Notes: generated from the letters alone by a model not told the origin. Counted from the first letter of the stretch, positions 16,109 through 25,801 are shown. The stretch: DNA of 41,053 nucleotides from Comamonadaceae bacterium CG12_big_fil_rev_8_21_14_0_65_59_15 (GCA_002786915.1 PCUV01000117.1:1-41053), one strand, 5' to 3'. Numbers and translations: made by a program.

Positions 16109-18694
16109 TCAAGCGGCAACCGTCCCTGCCACATCGGTGTAATCCTTGACTTTGTCAAAGTTCAGGTACTGGTAGATCTTGCCACTGGCCGCGCCCAACA
16201 CACCCATGTCGGCCATGTACTCTGCTTTGGTGGGAATACGCCCCAGTTTCGAGCAAATGGCGGCCAGTTCAGCGCTACCCAAATAAACAAAACTGTTCTT
16301 GCCCAATCGGTTCGGAAAATTGCGCGTGGAAGTGGAAAACACCGTGGCACCCTCTTTCACCTGCGCCTGGTTACCCATGCACAAACTACAGCCCGGCATC
16401 TCGATACGCGCACCGGCAGAACCGAGCACGTTGTAATGGCCTTCCTCGCTGAGCTGCTTGGCATCCATTTTGGTGGGCGGAGCCATCCACAGCTTGACCG
16501 GGATGTCGCGCTTGTTTTCCAGCAGTTTGGATGCAGCACGAAAGTGACCAATGTTGGTCATGCACGAGCCGATGAACACTTCATCAATCTTGGCCCCCGC
16601 CACGTCAGACAGCGTCTTCACGTCGTCAGGGTCGTTGGGGCACGCCACGATCGGTTCATGAATGTCGGCCAGGTCAATTTCAATCACACTGGCGTACTCG
16701 GCGTCGTCATCGCGCTTAAGCAACTGCGGATTCGCCAGCCAGGCCTGCATGGCCTTGATGCGCCGGTTGATGGTGCGCACGTCCTGATAGCCATTGGCAA
16801 TCATCCACTTGAGCATGACGATGTTGCTGTTGAGGTACTCGATGATCGGTTCTTTGTTCAGGTGCACGGTGCAACCGGCGGCGCTGCGTTCGGCCGACGA
16901 GTCGCTTAACTCAAACGCTTGCTCAACCTTCAGGTCTGGCAAGCCTTCAATTTCAACAATACGACCCGAAAATACATTTTTCTTGCCCTGCTTGGCCACC
17001 GTCAATTCACCCGATTTGATGGCGTACAACGGAATGGCATTCACCAGGTCGCGTAGTGTCACGCCAGGCTGCATCTTGCCCTTGAAGCGCACCAGTACGC
17101 TTTCAGGCATGTCCAGCGGCATGACGCCGGTGGCCGCGCCAAAAGCCACCAGTCCCGAGCCGGCCGGAAAGCTGATACCGATCGGGAAACGGGTATGGCT
17201 GTCACCACCCGTGCCCACGGTATCGGGCAACAGCATGCGGTTGAGCCAGCTGTGGATGATGCCGTCACCCGGGCGCAGTGGAATGCCACCGCGGTTGCTC
17301 ATGAACTCGGGCAGTTCGTGGTGCATCTTCACGTCGATCGGCTTCGGGTACGCTGCCGTGTGGCAAAACGATTGCATCACCAAGTCGGCACTGAACCCCA
17401 GACACGCCAAGTCTTTCAGCTCGTCGCGCGTCATCGGGCCGGTGGTGTCTTGTGAGCCCACGCTGGTCATTTTGGGTTCGCAATAGGTACCCGGCAGCAC
17501 ACCCTGCCCTTCGGGCAAGCCGCAGGCACGGCCGACAATCTTCTGCGCCAGCGTAAAGCCCTTTCCGTGGCCCTTCGGATTTTGCGGCAAACGGAACAAG
17601 GTCGACGCTGGCAGGCCCAGAGCCTCGCGCGCCTTGGATGTCAAACCACGACCAATGATGAGCGGAATGCGGCCACCGGCACGCACTTCGTCCAGCAACA
17701 CTTCGCTCTTGAGCTTGAATTCGGCAACCACCTTGCCATCCTTAAGCGCACGACCTTCGTAGGGGCGCAGCTCGATCGTGTCGCCCATGGTCATCTGACT
17801 TACATCGAGCTCGATCGGCAGCGCACCCGCGTCTTCCATGGTGTTGTAAAAAATGGGGGCAATCTTGCTGCCCAGGCACACGCCACCGAAACGCTTGTTG
17901 GGCACAAACGGAATGTCTTCACCGGTAAACCACAGCACGCTGTTGGTGGCCGATTTGCGGCTGGAGCCCGTGCCCACCACGTCACCCACGTAAGCCACCA
18001 GATTGCCGCGCGCGCGCAGGTCTTCAATGAACTTGACCGGGCCACGCTTGCCGTCGGCTTCGGGGGTGATGCCGTCGCGCGTATTTTTCAGCATCGCCAA
18101 CGCGTGCAGCGGGATGTCGGGGCGACTCCAGGCATCGGGGGCAGGAGACAAATCGTCGGTATTGGTTTCGCCGGTGACCTTGAAAACGGTCAGTGTGATG
18201 CTCTTGGGGACTTCGGGGCGGCTGGTGAACCACTCGGCGTCGGCCCAGCTTTGCATGATCTGCTTGGCAAAAGCATTGCCCTTGTCGGCCTTTTCCTTGA
18301 CATCGTGAAACTGGTCAAACATCAGCAGGGTTTTCTTCAAACCAGCGGCGGCTACCGGTGCCACCAGGGCATCGTCGAGCAACTCGATCAACGGCGTCAG
18401 GTTGTATCCACCCAGCATGGTGCCCAGCAATTCGGTCGCTTTTTCACGACTGATCAAGGCGCATTTTTCGGTGCCGTGCGCAACCGCAGCCAGGTAGCTG
18501 GCCTTCACCTTGGCGGCGTCATCCACACCCGCAGGGACGCGGTGGGTGATCAATTCGAGCAAAAAGGCTTCTTCGCCTTTAGGTGGGTTTTTCAGCAACT
18601 CGATCAACGCTGAGGTTTGCTGGGCACTCAGCGGCAGCGCCGGAATACCCAGGGCAGCGCGTTCAGCAACGTGGGCTCGGTAGGTGGTCAACAT
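16109..18694 (-). CDS. acnB: Bifunctional aconitate hydratase B / 2-methylisocitrate dehydratase
   Basis: 861 residues, the normal AcnB length. It converts citrate to isocitrate in the TCA cycle using a [4Fe-4S] cluster. The N-terminal HEAT-like domain ([22 protein letters not shown] onward) and swivel domain come first in AcnB. The catalytic core with [13 protein letters not shown] and [11 protein letters not shown] carries the three cluster cysteines. The ATG at 18694 has AGGAG seven bases upstream and gives the conserved N-terminus. It is the most distal of the three leftward TCA genes but is separated from the CitE-like gene by 78 bp that include a palindromic repeat, so it may have its own promoter. 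No clear promoter seen. Confidence 0.97.
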   Translation of the reverse strand: MLTTYRAHVAERAALGIPALPLSAQQTSALIELLKNPPKGEEAFLLELITHRVPAGVDDAAKVKASYLAAVAHGTEKCALISREKATELLGTMLGGYNLTPLIELLDDALVAPVAAAGLKKTLLMFDQFHDVKEKADKGNAFAKQIMQSWADAEWFTSRPEVPKSITLTVFKVTGETNTDDLSPAPDAWSRPDIPLHALAMLKNTRDGITPEADGKRGPVKFIEDLRARGNLVAYVGDVVGTGSSRKSATNSVLWFTGEDIPFVPNKRFGGVCLGSKIAPIFYNTMEDAGALPIELDVSQMTMGDTIELRPYEGRALKDGKVVAEFKLKSEVLLDEVRAGGRIPLIIGRGLTSKAREALGLPASTLFRLPQNPKGHGKGFTLAQKIVGRACGLPEGQGVLPGTYCEPKMTSVGSQDTTGPMTRDELKDLACLGFSADLVMQSFCHTAAYPKPIDVKMHHELPEFMSNRGGIPLRPGDGIIHSWLNRMLLPDTVGTGGDSHTRFPIGISFPAGSGLVAFGAATGVMPLDMPESVLVRFKGKMQPGVTLRDLVNAIPLYAIKSGELTVAKQGKKNVFSGRIVEIEGLPDLKVEQAFELSDSSAERSAAGCTVHLNKEPIIEYLNSNIVMLKWMIANGYQDVRTINRRIKAMQAWLANPQLLKRDDDAEYASVIEIDLADIHEPIVACPNDPDDVKTLSDVAGAKIDEVFIGSCMTNIGHFRAASKLLENKRDIPVKLWMAPPTKMDAKQLSEEGHYNVLGSAGARIEMPGCSLCMGNQAQVKEGATVFSTSTRNFPNRLGKNSFVYLGSAELAAICSKLGRIPTKAEYMADMGVLGAASGKIYQYLNFDKVKDYTDVAGTVAA

Positions 18695-18736
18695 CTTGAA
18701 ACTCCTTTGATGGACAAAAAATGGCAAAAAAATAGA

Positions 18737-18793
18737 CAAAATCAATAGCTACAGAACAAGCTGACTAAGGGGCTAGTGAACAAAAAAATGATG
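18737..18793. repeat. Palindromic repeat spanning the 3' end of the CitE-like gene
   Basis: AAAATCAATAGCTAC and, after about 15 bases, AAGGGGCTAGTG with flank AAAAAAATGATG. This matches the layout of the copies in trpB and the trpF-trpB gap. On the minus strand it encodes the last six residues of the CitE-like protein (HHFFVH) and its TAG stop, then occupies the gap before acnB. Confidence 0.5.
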
Positions 18794-19819
18794 CGCTGGG
18801 TCTTGAGAGTCGAGACATCCGGTCTGATGCGCTTTTTCAAGTACCTGCCAGTAATATCGGTAGCTGGCTCGGTCGTGCAGTTGTCCTTGCACCGAGATCG
18901 GTGCCCAGTGCGCAGCGAAAGCATCGCAAATGATCCGGCTGGACAAAGCAATTTCCCCGGCTTCGGGGGCAAACGCCGACAAAATGGGACGAATCTGATC
19001 CGGGTGAATGCTCCACATCCGGGTAAAGCCCAGCATGCGTGCAGCACGCCGCGCCGCGCTGTGTACCAGATTCACATCTTTGAACTCTGTCACGACACCA
19101 TGCGACGGCGTTTTGCCATAGGCGTGGCAGGCACAGGCCAATTCAAGCTTGGCTCGCACCACCAACGGGTGGCTGAATTGATCCAACGCGCCGACGTCAG
19201 ACATTGCCGCAACCCCCATGGCAGAGTCCGGAATCGCACCACCGTGCGACGACACAAAGTCCATCAGCCCCAGACTGACCGACTGCACACGCGGGTGGGC
19301 AGCGATGCACTTGACATTCGCGATCGCCAGCGGTGACTCGACCAAAACGTGAATCGGCAGCAATCCGACGCGAGAGGTGTCTTGAGCAGCCCGGTCAATA
19401 CAGGCAAGCGCACGATCAACGTCATCAACACGGTCCACCTTGGGGACCATGACGTGGCATAGAAACGGCGCAGCCTGACCCACCACGATCTGGACGTCTT
19501 GTTCGAAGGCTGGGTGGTCCACGGGATGCACCCGAACCGCTACGCGGCGCTCAGGCGCTTTTTGCGCTGATGGTTTTGCGGCAAATGTCTGACATAGCAG
19601 TTCGGCCACCATGTGTGCGTGCTCCCGCTCACCCCCCACCGGCGCGCCGTCTTCGCAGTCCAGTGTGACGTCGAAGACGCAGGCATCCCGTTCCTGCATC
19701 AGCTCCTCTTGCAAGGCCAGGCTCTTGAGCATGCGCGCACGCACGCCGCAATAGTGATCACAGACTGGAAGGCTGGTCGCCACCGCAGAGCCCAACAAAA
19801 CGTGGCGGGGATGGGTCAC
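18773..19819 (-). CDS. HpcH/HpaI aldolase / citrate lyase beta-like (CitE-like) protein
   Basis: 348 residues of the CitE/malyl-CoA lyase-like TIM-barrel family. The strand FDVTLDCEDGAPVGGE carries the metal-binding acid, and PIHVLVESPLAIANV and MDFVSSHGGAIPD are further conserved strands. Genuine citrate lyase partners (CitD, CitF) are absent, so it probably does not act as citrate lyase. It could be a malyl-CoA or related lyase. Its position between mdh and acnB suggests a link to TCA or methylcitrate metabolism. The start is a GTG at 19819, 24 bases after mdh, with no strong ribosome site, which suggests coupling to mdh translation. The C-terminus is built by a palindromic repeat. Confidence 0.82.
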   Translation of the reverse strand: MTHPRHVLLGSAVATSLPVCDHYCGVRARMLKSLALQEELMQERDACVFDVTLDCEDGAPVGGEREHAHMVAELLCQTFAAKPSAQKAPERRVAVRVHPVDHPAFEQDVQIVVGQAAPFLCHVMVPKVDRVDDVDRALACIDRAAQDTSRVGLLPIHVLVESPLAIANVKCIAAHPRVQSVSLGLMDFVSSHGGAIPDSAMGVAAMSDVGALDQFSHPLVVRAKLELACACHAYGKTPSHGVVTEFKDVNLVHSAARRAARMLGFTRMWSIHPDQIRPILSAFAPEAGEIALSSRIICDAFAAHWAPISVQGQLHDRASYRYYWQVLEKAHQTGCLDSQDPAHHFFVH

Positions 19820-19843
19820 GATGTGGGCTCTGGAACCAGTGCC

Positions 19844-20830
19844 TTACAGCAGATGCGCGACGCCGGCTTGCTCGTCCTGCAATTCCTTGAGCGTCTTGTT
19901 GATGCATTCCTGGCTGAACGTGTCAATCGGCAGGCCCTCAACAATCTTGTATTCGCCGTTGGCGCAAGTGCAAGGAAAGCCAAACATGGTTCCCTTGGGA
20001 ATACCATATTCGCCGTTGGACGGTACACCCATGGTGACCCAGGCGCCGTTCGTGCCCAGGGCCCAGTCGCGCATGTGATCAATGGCGGCATTGGCTGCAG
20101 AAGCTGCCGACGAGACCCCGCGTGCAGCAATGATGGCCGCACCACGCTTGCCAACGGTGGGCAAGAAAACATCCTTGTTCCAGGCTGCGTCGTTGATCAT
20201 GTCCTTGACGCTGACGCCGTCGATGGTGGCAAAACGGTAGTCGGCGTACATCGTGGGCGAGTGATTGCCCCACACTGCCATGCTCTTGATGGACGACACG
20301 GCTTTGCCGGTTTTGGCAGCCAATTGGCTCAACGCACGGTTATGATCCAGGCGCAACATGGCCGTGAAATTCTTGGCCGGCAGGCTGGTGGCACTCTTCA
20401 TGGCGATGTACGCGTTGGTGTTGGCCGGGTTGCCCACCACCAGCACTTTTACATTGCGGCTGGCAACGGCGTTCAGCGCCTTGCCTTGACCGATGAAAAT
20501 TTCACCATTCACCGCCAGCAGCTCGGCACGCTCCATACCTGGACCACGCGGACGCGAACCAATCAGCAAGGCGTAATCAACATCCTTGAACGCTGTCATC
20601 GGGTCGCTGTGGGCTTCCATACCAACGAGCAAAGGGAACGCGCAATCCTGCAACTCCATCATCACGCCCTGTAGCGCTTGCTGCGCTTTTTCTACGGGAA
20701 CCTCCAGCAAACTCAGAATGACCGGTTGGTCTTTGCCCAACATTTCGCCCGAGGCGATACGGAACAGAATGGCGTAACCAATTTGCCCAGCGGCACCGGT
20801 AACTGCAACTCGGACGGGTTTCTTGCTCAT
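19844..20830 (-). CDS. mdh: Malate dehydrogenase
   Basis: 328 residues, the dimeric malate dehydrogenase type common in beta-proteobacteria. It interconverts malate and oxaloacetate with NAD. The Rossmann loop TGAAGQIG is at residues 11-18. The substrate-binding region includes [14 protein letters not shown], and the catalytic histidine lies in [15 protein letters not shown] ribosome site lies seven bases before the ATG. It is first in the leftward mdh-CitE-like-acnB set, and its promoter lies beside an 18-bp palindrome, so it is a likely target of the divergent GntR regulator. Confidence 0.97.
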   Translation of the reverse strand: MSKKPVRVAVTGAAGQIGYAILFRIASGEMLGKDQPVILSLLEVPVEKAQQALQGVMMELQDCAFPLLVGMEAHSDPMTAFKDVDYALLIGSRPRGPGMERAELLAVNGEIFIGQGKALNAVASRNVKVLVVGNPANTNAYIAMKSATSLPAKNFTAMLRLDHNRALSQLAAKTGKAVSSIKSMAVWGNHSPTMYADYRFATIDGVSVKDMINDAAWNKDVFLPTVGKRGAAIIAARGVSSAASAANAAIDHMRDWALGTNGAWVTMGVPSNGEYGIPKGTMFGFPCTCANGEYKIVEGLPIDTFSQECINKTLKELQDEQAGVAHLL

Positions 20831-20912
20831 GGTAATTCTCCAGGTAGATGAAAAAGGCGATTCGGCTAAAGGCCTGGCAGGACGCGCGAATCGTTCCGCG
20901 TCAAGCGGCGGC

Positions 20913-20942
20913 AGTGTACCTCCGAAACAGCTTGATCGTCAA
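20913..20942 (-). promoter_or_regulatory. Probable mdh promoter
   Basis: On the minus strand TTGACG (20937-20942) and TACACT (20913-20918) are 18 bases apart. The palindromic operator begins nine bases upstream of the -35 box. The leader would be about 75 bases. Confidence 0.55.
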
Positions 20943-20943
20943 T

Positions 20944-20971
20944 TTGTCTTATATCTTATATAAGATATGAT
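20944..20971 (+). promoter_or_regulatory. Probable gntR promoter overlapping the operator
   Basis: TTGTCT (20944-20949) and TATGAT (20966-20971) are 16 bases apart. The 18-bp palindrome fills the spacer and part of the -10 box. The in-frame ATG at 20967 is therefore part of the -10 box, not the start codon. Confidence 0.55.
20951..20968. promoter_or_regulatory. 18-bp perfect palindrome, probable GntR operator
   Basis: ATATCTTATATAAGATAT is fully self-complementary. It lies between divergent mdh and gntR, inside the predicted gntR promoter and just upstream of the mdh -35 box. GntR-family dimers bind such AT-rich palindromes. Autoregulation of gntR and control of mdh are inferred. I found no second copy before sdhC or acnB. 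Confidence 0.6.
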
Positions 20972-21005
20972 TAGGGAAACAAGGCCACCCGAAGAGACAC
21001 CCAAC

Positions 21006-21809
21006 ATGCCTGCATTGTCTGAACCCAAAACCGACCTCAAGTCGCCACCTCTCAGCGTTGCCGCCAGCACCAACGCGCCGTCAACGCCCGCTTTCAGCCC
21101 CCTCTACCAGCAGATCAAGGGTCTGATCCTGAACAGTCTTCGCGCGGGTGAATGGAAGCCGGGTGAATCCATCCCCAGCGAAACTGATCTGGCGGTGCGC
21201 TATCGGGTCAGCCAGGGCACGGTGCGCAAGGCCATCGACGAATTGGCGGCAGAAAATTTATTGTTGCGGCGCCAGGGCAAGGGCACGTTTGTAGCCACCC
21301 ACGCCGAGCAGCAGGTTCAGTTCCGGTTTTTGCGGTTGGTTCCCGACACCGGGGCACGCGGCAGCGAGGGACCCGCGCAACGCAACATCATCGAGTGCCG
21401 CCGCACGCGAGCCAACGCCGACGTGATTAAAGCACTAGCCTTACGCTCAGGCGACCAGGTGCTGCAAGCCAGACGTGTACTGAGTTTCGGAGGAGCCCCC
21501 GTCATCCTGGAAGACATCTGGTTACCGGCGGCACCGTTCAAAGGTTTGACGGCTGAACGACTGGCCAACTACCAGGGCCCCATGTATGCCTTGTTTGAAA
21601 CCGAGTTCAATGTGCGCATGGTGCGCGCGCAAGAAAGCATCCGTGCCGTGTCTGCCACGCCAGCACAGGCTGCACTGTTGAACACCCACGTGGGAACCCC
21701 CTTGCTCAGCGTGGAACGCATTGCCTACACCTATCACGACGAGCCCATGGAACTGCGACGCGGCTACTACCGCACCGACACGCACCACTACCAAAACGAC
21801 GTCAGCTGA
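21006..21809 (+). CDS. GntR family transcriptional regulator with UTRA domain (HutC type)
   Basis: 267 residues. An N-terminal winged helix (about residues 35-100) has SIPSETDLAVRYRVSQGTVRKAIDELAAENLL and then RRQGKGTFV, the GntR signature and wing. The C-terminal UTRA effector domain follows (about 105-260), with VILEDIWLPAAPFKG and a final YHDEPMELRRGYYRTD. The effector is unknown, but its place between mdh-acnB and sdh-gltA points to a TCA-related metabolite. I chose ATG 21006 because the earlier in-frame ATG at 20967 lies within a promoter -10 box and operator. It is probably autoregulated through the adjacent palindrome. Confidence 0.9.
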   Translation: MPALSEPKTDLKSPPLSVAASTNAPSTPAFSPLYQQIKGLILNSLRAGEWKPGESIPSETDLAVRYRVSQGTVRKAIDELAAENLLLRRQGKGTFVATHAEQQVQFRFLRLVPDTGARGSEGPAQRNIIECRRTRANADVIKALALRSGDQVLQARRVLSFGGAPVILEDIWLPAAPFKGLTAERLANYQGPMYALFETEFNVRMVRAQESIRAVSATPAQAALLNTHVGTPLLSVERIAYTYHDEPMELRRGYYRTDTHHYQNDVS

Positions 21810-22002
21810 GACGACGTTTGTCATGACCGTGTCAGGATTTTCTTGTTCCAGATCAACAAACCTCTTTTTCATGAAATCTTGAGCGAAACCAGCCGCGATC
21901 ACTGCGACAGTGCGGCGTATGATGCCGCCCTACAATAAAATTTCTGGGGTGGCCGACATCCTTTGGTTACCAAGCAGTTACTCGAAACATAGAAAGCAAC
22001 TT

Positions 22003-22446
22003 ATGTCTGATACAGCAACCAGCTCCGCAAAAACCCGTCCCGAATTCCGCAATATCGAATTCGCCAATTTACGCACTCTGCGCTGGCCACTTGCGTCCAT
22101 CGCTTCAGGGATGCACCGCGTCAGCGGTGCCATCATGTTCTTCCTGATGCCTTTCATCATCTGGATGTTTGACACCTCGATCTCGTCAGAAATCTCGTTT
22201 GGCAAATTTAAGGCTGCTTTTGATGTTGGCATGCTGGGGCTACCCGGCTTCATCTGGAAGTTAGTCACGCTCGGGCTGATATGGGCCTACCTGCACCACT
22301 TCATTGCTGGCATCCGACACCTCTGGATGGACACCCACCATGAACAGGTCAGCAAAGAATTTGGTCATCAGACTGCCGTTGCCGTGATTGCGTTGACGCT
22401 GGGTCTGACCGTCATTCTGGGCGCCAAATTATTCGGTCTTTACTAA
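22003..22446 (+). CDS. sdhC: Succinate dehydrogenase cytochrome b556 subunit
   Basis: 147 residues, one of two membrane anchors of complex II. SIASGMHRVSGAIMFFLMPF contains the conserved quinone-site serine and arginine region, and LHHFIAGIRHLWMD holds a heme-binding histidine. Three hydrophobic segments are visible (about 38-60, 80-105, 120-147). The start at 22003 (MSDTATSSAK) follows GAAAGCAAC, and the upstream extension lacks family character. It opens sdhCDAB-sdhE-gltA. The 193-bp gap after gntR must hold the operon promoter; TACAAT at 21932 is a candidate -10, and the short inverted repeat CACTG-CGA-CAGTG lies just upstream. Neither is proven. Confidence 0.95.
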   Translation: MSDTATSSAKTRPEFRNIEFANLRTLRWPLASIASGMHRVSGAIMFFLMPFIIWMFDTSISSEISFGKFKAAFDVGMLGLPGFIWKLVTLGLIWAYLHHFIAGIRHLWMDTHHEQVSKEFGHQTAVAVIALTLGLTVILGAKLFGLY

Positions 22447-22459
22447 GCAGGAGCACTAC

Positions 22460-22825
22460 ATGTCTGTCAATTACGGATCCCATCGCACAGTTGTTGGCGC
22501 CCATTACGGCATGCGCGACTGGCTGTCGCAACGCGTCACCGCCGTCATCATGGGTTTGTTCACCCTGGTGGTACTGGCCCAAGTCATTTTCAGCAAGGGC
22601 CCGGTCAGTTATGAACTCTGGTCTGGCATTTTTGCGGCTCAGTGGATGAAAACGGTCACTTTCGTCGTCATTGTGTCGCTGCTCTGGCACGTCTGGGTCG
22701 GCATGCGCAACGTCTTCATGGATTACGTCAAACCCTACGCTGTGCGCTTTGTGTTTCACGTCTTCGCTATCGTCTGGCTAACCGGTTGCGCCGGTTGGGC
22801 GATTCAAGTTCTTTGGCGTCTTTGA
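22460..22825 (+). CDS. sdhD: Succinate dehydrogenase hydrophobic membrane anchor subunit
   Basis: 121 residues with three membrane helices. RDWLSQRVTAVIMGL is the conserved region with the quinone-contact arginine, and LLWHVWVGMRNVFMDYVKP carries the heme-ligand histidine and the DYVKP block typical of this family. It lies 13 bases after sdhC with AGGAG before its ATG. Together with SdhC it binds heme b and ubiquinone. Confidence 0.95.
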   Translation: MSVNYGSHRTVVGAHYGMRDWLSQRVTAVIMGLFTLVVLAQVIFSKGPVSYELWSGIFAAQWMKTVTFVVIVSLLWHVWVGMRNVFMDYVKPYAVRFVFHVFAIVWLTGCAGWAIQVLWRL

Positions 22826-22912
22826 CCATGTTATCCGGTGCCATCAGCATACGACCCTGAGGCCATTGCTTGGTTGCAACTTCCCAAAAAACAGAATTTT
22901 TAAGAAATTACC

Positions 22913-24715
22913 ATGACTGCAAAAACCAAACCTACCACACGCAAATTTGACGTCGTCATCGTCGGCGCAGGCGGCTCCGGCATGAGCGCTTCGCTGTTGC
23001 TCGCGAATGCCGGCCTGAACGTGGCTGTTCTGTCTAAAGTGTTCCCGACCCGCTCGCACACGGTCGCAGCACAGGGTGGCATCGCCGCTTCGCTGTCGAA
23101 CATGAACGAAGACAACTGGGACTTCCACTTTTACGACACCATCAAAGGTGGCGACTGGCTGGGCGACCAGGATGCGATTGAATTCATGTGCCGTGAAGCG
23201 CCCAAGGTGGTCTATGACCTGGAGCACTACGGCATGCCATTCGACCGTAACCCCGACGGCACCATTTACCAGCGTCCGTTTGGTGGCCACACCAGCAACC
23301 ACGGTGAAAAAGCGGTGCAACGCGCCTGCGCCGCGGCTGACCGCACCGGTCACGCCATGTTGCACACGCTGTACCAACAAAATGTCAAGTCGCGCACCAA
23401 TTTCTTCGTCGAATGGATGGCACTGGATCTGATTCGCGACGCTGAAGGCGATGTGGTGGGTGTCACCGCGCTTGAAATGGAAACCGGCGAAGTCTATATC
23501 CTCGAAGCAAAAACGGTCTTACTCGCCACGGGCGGTGCCGGACGCATTTTTGCCGCCTCCACCAATGCCTACATCAACACTGGCGACGGTCTGGGCATGG
23601 TGGCGCGCGCAGGCATCCCGCTGCAAGACATGGAATTCTGGCAATTCCACCCAACGGGCGTTTATGGTGCCGGCATTTTGCTCACGGAAGGCTGCCGCGG
23701 CGAGGGTGCCATTTTGCGCAACAGCAACGGCGAACGTTTCATGGAACGTTACGCACCAGCCTACAAAGATCTGGCCACACGCGACTTCGTTTCACGCTGC
23801 ATGGACCAGGAAATCAAAGAAGGTCGCGGCTGCGGTCCAAATAAGGCTTACATCGATCTTGACATGACCCACCTGGGTGTTGAGACCATCATGAAGCGCC
23901 TGCCTTCAATGTTCGAAATTGGTCACAACTTTGCCAATGTTGACATCACCAAGCAACCGATCCCGGTGATTCCGACCAACCATTACCAGATGGGAGGCAT
24001 CCCCAGCAGCATTTCGGGCCAAGTGGTCGCACCCAAGAATGGTGCCCAGGAAGTTGTCAATGGTCTGTATGCGGTGGGCGAATGCGCATGCGTGAGTGTG
24101 CACGGAGCAAACCGACTGGGCTGCAATTCGCTACTCGACATCATCGTGTTCGGCTTTGCTGCCGGCCGTCACATCATTGATGCCAACTTACAAAGCAAAA
24201 ATCACAAACCGCTGCCGGCAGACGCGGCTGATCGTTCGCTGGAGCGCCTGAACCAGCTCGACACCAGTAAGTCGGGCGAGTATTCGCAAAAAATTGGTGA
24301 CGATATCCGCAACACCATGCAAACTCATGCCAGCGTATTCCGCACCCAGGCCAGCATGGATGAGGGCGTGAGCAAAATTGCCAAGATTCGTGAACGCGTC
24401 AGTGGCATGGGGTTGGCCGACAAGTCGAAGATTTTCAATACGGACCGAATCGAGGCGCTGGAAATTGACAATATGATTGAAGTCGCGCAGGCCACCATGG
24501 TGTCTGCCGCAGCGCGCCATGAGTGCCGCGGTGCGCACAGCGTGCGCGACTATGACCGTCCGGCCGATGACCCGCAGTGCCCGCTGGGGCGCGATGACGT
24601 CAACTGGCTCAAACACACCCTGTGGGACAAAGCCACTAACAGCCTGAGCTACAAACCCGTCAACCTCAAGCCACTGACAGTCGCATCGATTGCGCCCAAA
24701 GTGCGCACCTTCTGA
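22913..24715 (+). CDS. sdhA: Succinate dehydrogenase flavoprotein subunit
   Basis: 600 residues, the catalytic subunit that oxidises succinate to fumarate with covalently bound FAD. The dinucleotide loop GAGGSGMSA is at 18-26. The flavin-linked histidine is His49 in RSHTVAAQGG. The capping domain contains HPTGVYGAGILLTEGCRGEGA, and the C-terminal region has AARHECRGAHSVRDY. The length is normal. It is separated from sdhD by 87 bases without a recognisable gene. A weak ribosome site is present. FAD attachment would need SdhE, encoded just downstream. Confidence 0.98.
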   Translation: MTAKTKPTTRKFDVVIVGAGGSGMSASLLLANAGLNVAVLSKVFPTRSHTVAAQGGIAASLSNMNEDNWDFHFYDTIKGGDWLGDQDAIEFMCREAPKVVYDLEHYGMPFDRNPDGTIYQRPFGGHTSNHGEKAVQRACAAADRTGHAMLHTLYQQNVKSRTNFFVEWMALDLIRDAEGDVVGVTALEMETGEVYILEAKTVLLATGGAGRIFAASTNAYINTGDGLGMVARAGIPLQDMEFWQFHPTGVYGAGILLTEGCRGEGAILRNSNGERFMERYAPAYKDLATRDFVSRCMDQEIKEGRGCGPNKAYIDLDMTHLGVETIMKRLPSMFEIGHNFANVDITKQPIPVIPTNHYQMGGIPSSISGQVVAPKNGAQEVVNGLYAVGECACVSVHGANRLGCNSLLDIIVFGFAAGRHIIDANLQSKNHKPLPADAADRSLERLNQLDTSKSGEYSQKIGDDIRNTMQTHASVFRTQASMDEGVSKIAKIRERVSGMGLADKSKIFNTDRIEALEIDNMIEVAQATMVSAAARHECRGAHSVRDYDRPADDPQCPLGRDDVNWLKHTLWDKATNSLSYKPVNLKPLTVASIAPKVRTF

Positions 24716-24769
24716 TAACTGCCGCACTGACCTTTCGCCTCTGCCTGCAACTGATATAGAAAGCAAACC

Positions 24770-25474
24770 ATGGCCAAACGTACTTTCAAGATTTATCGCT
24801 ACAACCCCGACGTTGACAGCAAGCCTTACATGCAAACGCTTGAAGTCGAACTCGACGGCACCGAACGCATGTTGCTCGAGGTGCTTGTCAAGGTCAAAGC
24901 GGCTGACCCAACACTGGCGTTCCGGCGCTCCTGCCGTGAGGGCGTCTGCGGCTCGGACGCCATGAACATCAACGGCAAAAACGGACTGGCATGCCTGGTC
25001 AACATGCGCACCCTGCCTGACACCATCGTGCTCAAGCCGCTGCCCGGTCTGCCGGTGGTGCGTGACCTGATCGTTGACATGACGTTGTTCTTTCAGCAAT
25101 ATCATTCCATCAAGCCATACCTGATCAACGACACCCGCCCGCCAGAAAAAGAGCGTCTGCAAAGTCCCGAAGAGCGCGAAGAGCTCAACGGCCTGTATGA
25201 CTGCATTCTGTGCGCCAGTTGCTCGACCAGCTGCCCGGTGTTCTGGTGGAACCCAGACAAGTTTGTCGGCCCGGCCGGGCTGTTGCAAGCTTATCGCTTC
25301 ATCGCCGACAGCCGCGACCAGGCCACGGGGGAGCGCCTGGACAATCTGGAAGACCCGTATCGCCTGTTCCGCTGCACCACCATCATGAATTGCGTTGACG
25401 TATGCCCCAAGGGTCTGAACCCGACGCGAGCCATCGGCAAGATTAAGGAATTGATGGTGCGGCGCGCCCTGTAA
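24770..25474 (+). CDS. sdhB: Succinate dehydrogenase iron-sulfur subunit
   Basis: 234 residues carrying three clusters that pass electrons from FAD to quinone. The [2Fe-2S] ligands are Cys55, Cys60, Asp63 and Cys75, the aspartate variant also seen in E. coli. The [4Fe-4S] motif is CILCASCSTSCP and the [3Fe-4S] motif is CTTIMNCVDVCP. SCPVFWWNPDKFVGPAGLLQ is the conserved quinone-site region. It follows sdhA by 54 bases, and sdhE begins 6 bases after its stop. Confidence 0.98.
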   Translation: MAKRTFKIYRYNPDVDSKPYMQTLEVELDGTERMLLEVLVKVKAADPTLAFRRSCREGVCGSDAMNINGKNGLACLVNMRTLPDTIVLKPLPGLPVVRDLIVDMTLFFQQYHSIKPYLINDTRPPEKERLQSPEEREELNGLYDCILCASCSTSCPVFWWNPDKFVGPAGLLQAYRFIADSRDQATGERLDNLEDPYRLFRCTTIMNCVDVCPKGLNPTRAIGKIKELMVRRAL

Positions 25475-25480
25475 CACCAG

Positions 25481-25801
25481 ATGAGCACAACGATACCCGG
25501 TCAAGAAGAGGCGCTGATTGACGAAAGAGCGCTCAGCAAACTCAGGTGGCGCAGTCGCCGGGGTTTGCTTGAGAACGATCTTTTTATCGATCGTTTCTTT
25601 AAAAAGTACGCCTCGACCTTGACTGTCAAGCAGGCACAAGGTCTGAGCACTCTGATGGAGCTGGCAGATTCCGACTTGCTGGATCTGCATCTGGGGCGGA
25701 AATCTTTGGCACAGGTCAACCCCGATCTGGTGCGTGACGATGTTTCTGAAGTCTTGAGCATGTTAAGAGTAACCACGAAAGGTCAAAATGAAGCTAGCTG
25801 A
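25481..25801 (+). CDS. sdhE: FAD assembly factor SdhE
   Basis: 106 residues of the SdhE/Sdh5 (DUF339) family. The conserved [17 protein letters not shown] block (R-x-R-GxxE) is present near residues 24-40; it contacts SdhA and promotes covalent flavinylation. The C-terminus is longer than E. coli SdhE (88 residues). It follows sdhB by six bases and overlaps gltA by 14 bases, in a different frame, so translation of the two is likely coupled. Confidence 0.94.
   Translation: MSTTIPGQEEALIDERALSKLRWRSRRGLLENDLFIDRFFKKYASTLTVKQAQGLSTLMELADSDLLDLHLGRKSLAQVNPDLVRDDVSEVLSMLRVTTKGQNEAS

Noticed and set aside
24188..25690. A 500-codon minus-strand frame opposite sdhA-sdhB-sdhE
   Set aside because: Crosses three real genes on the other strand and has no family motifs.
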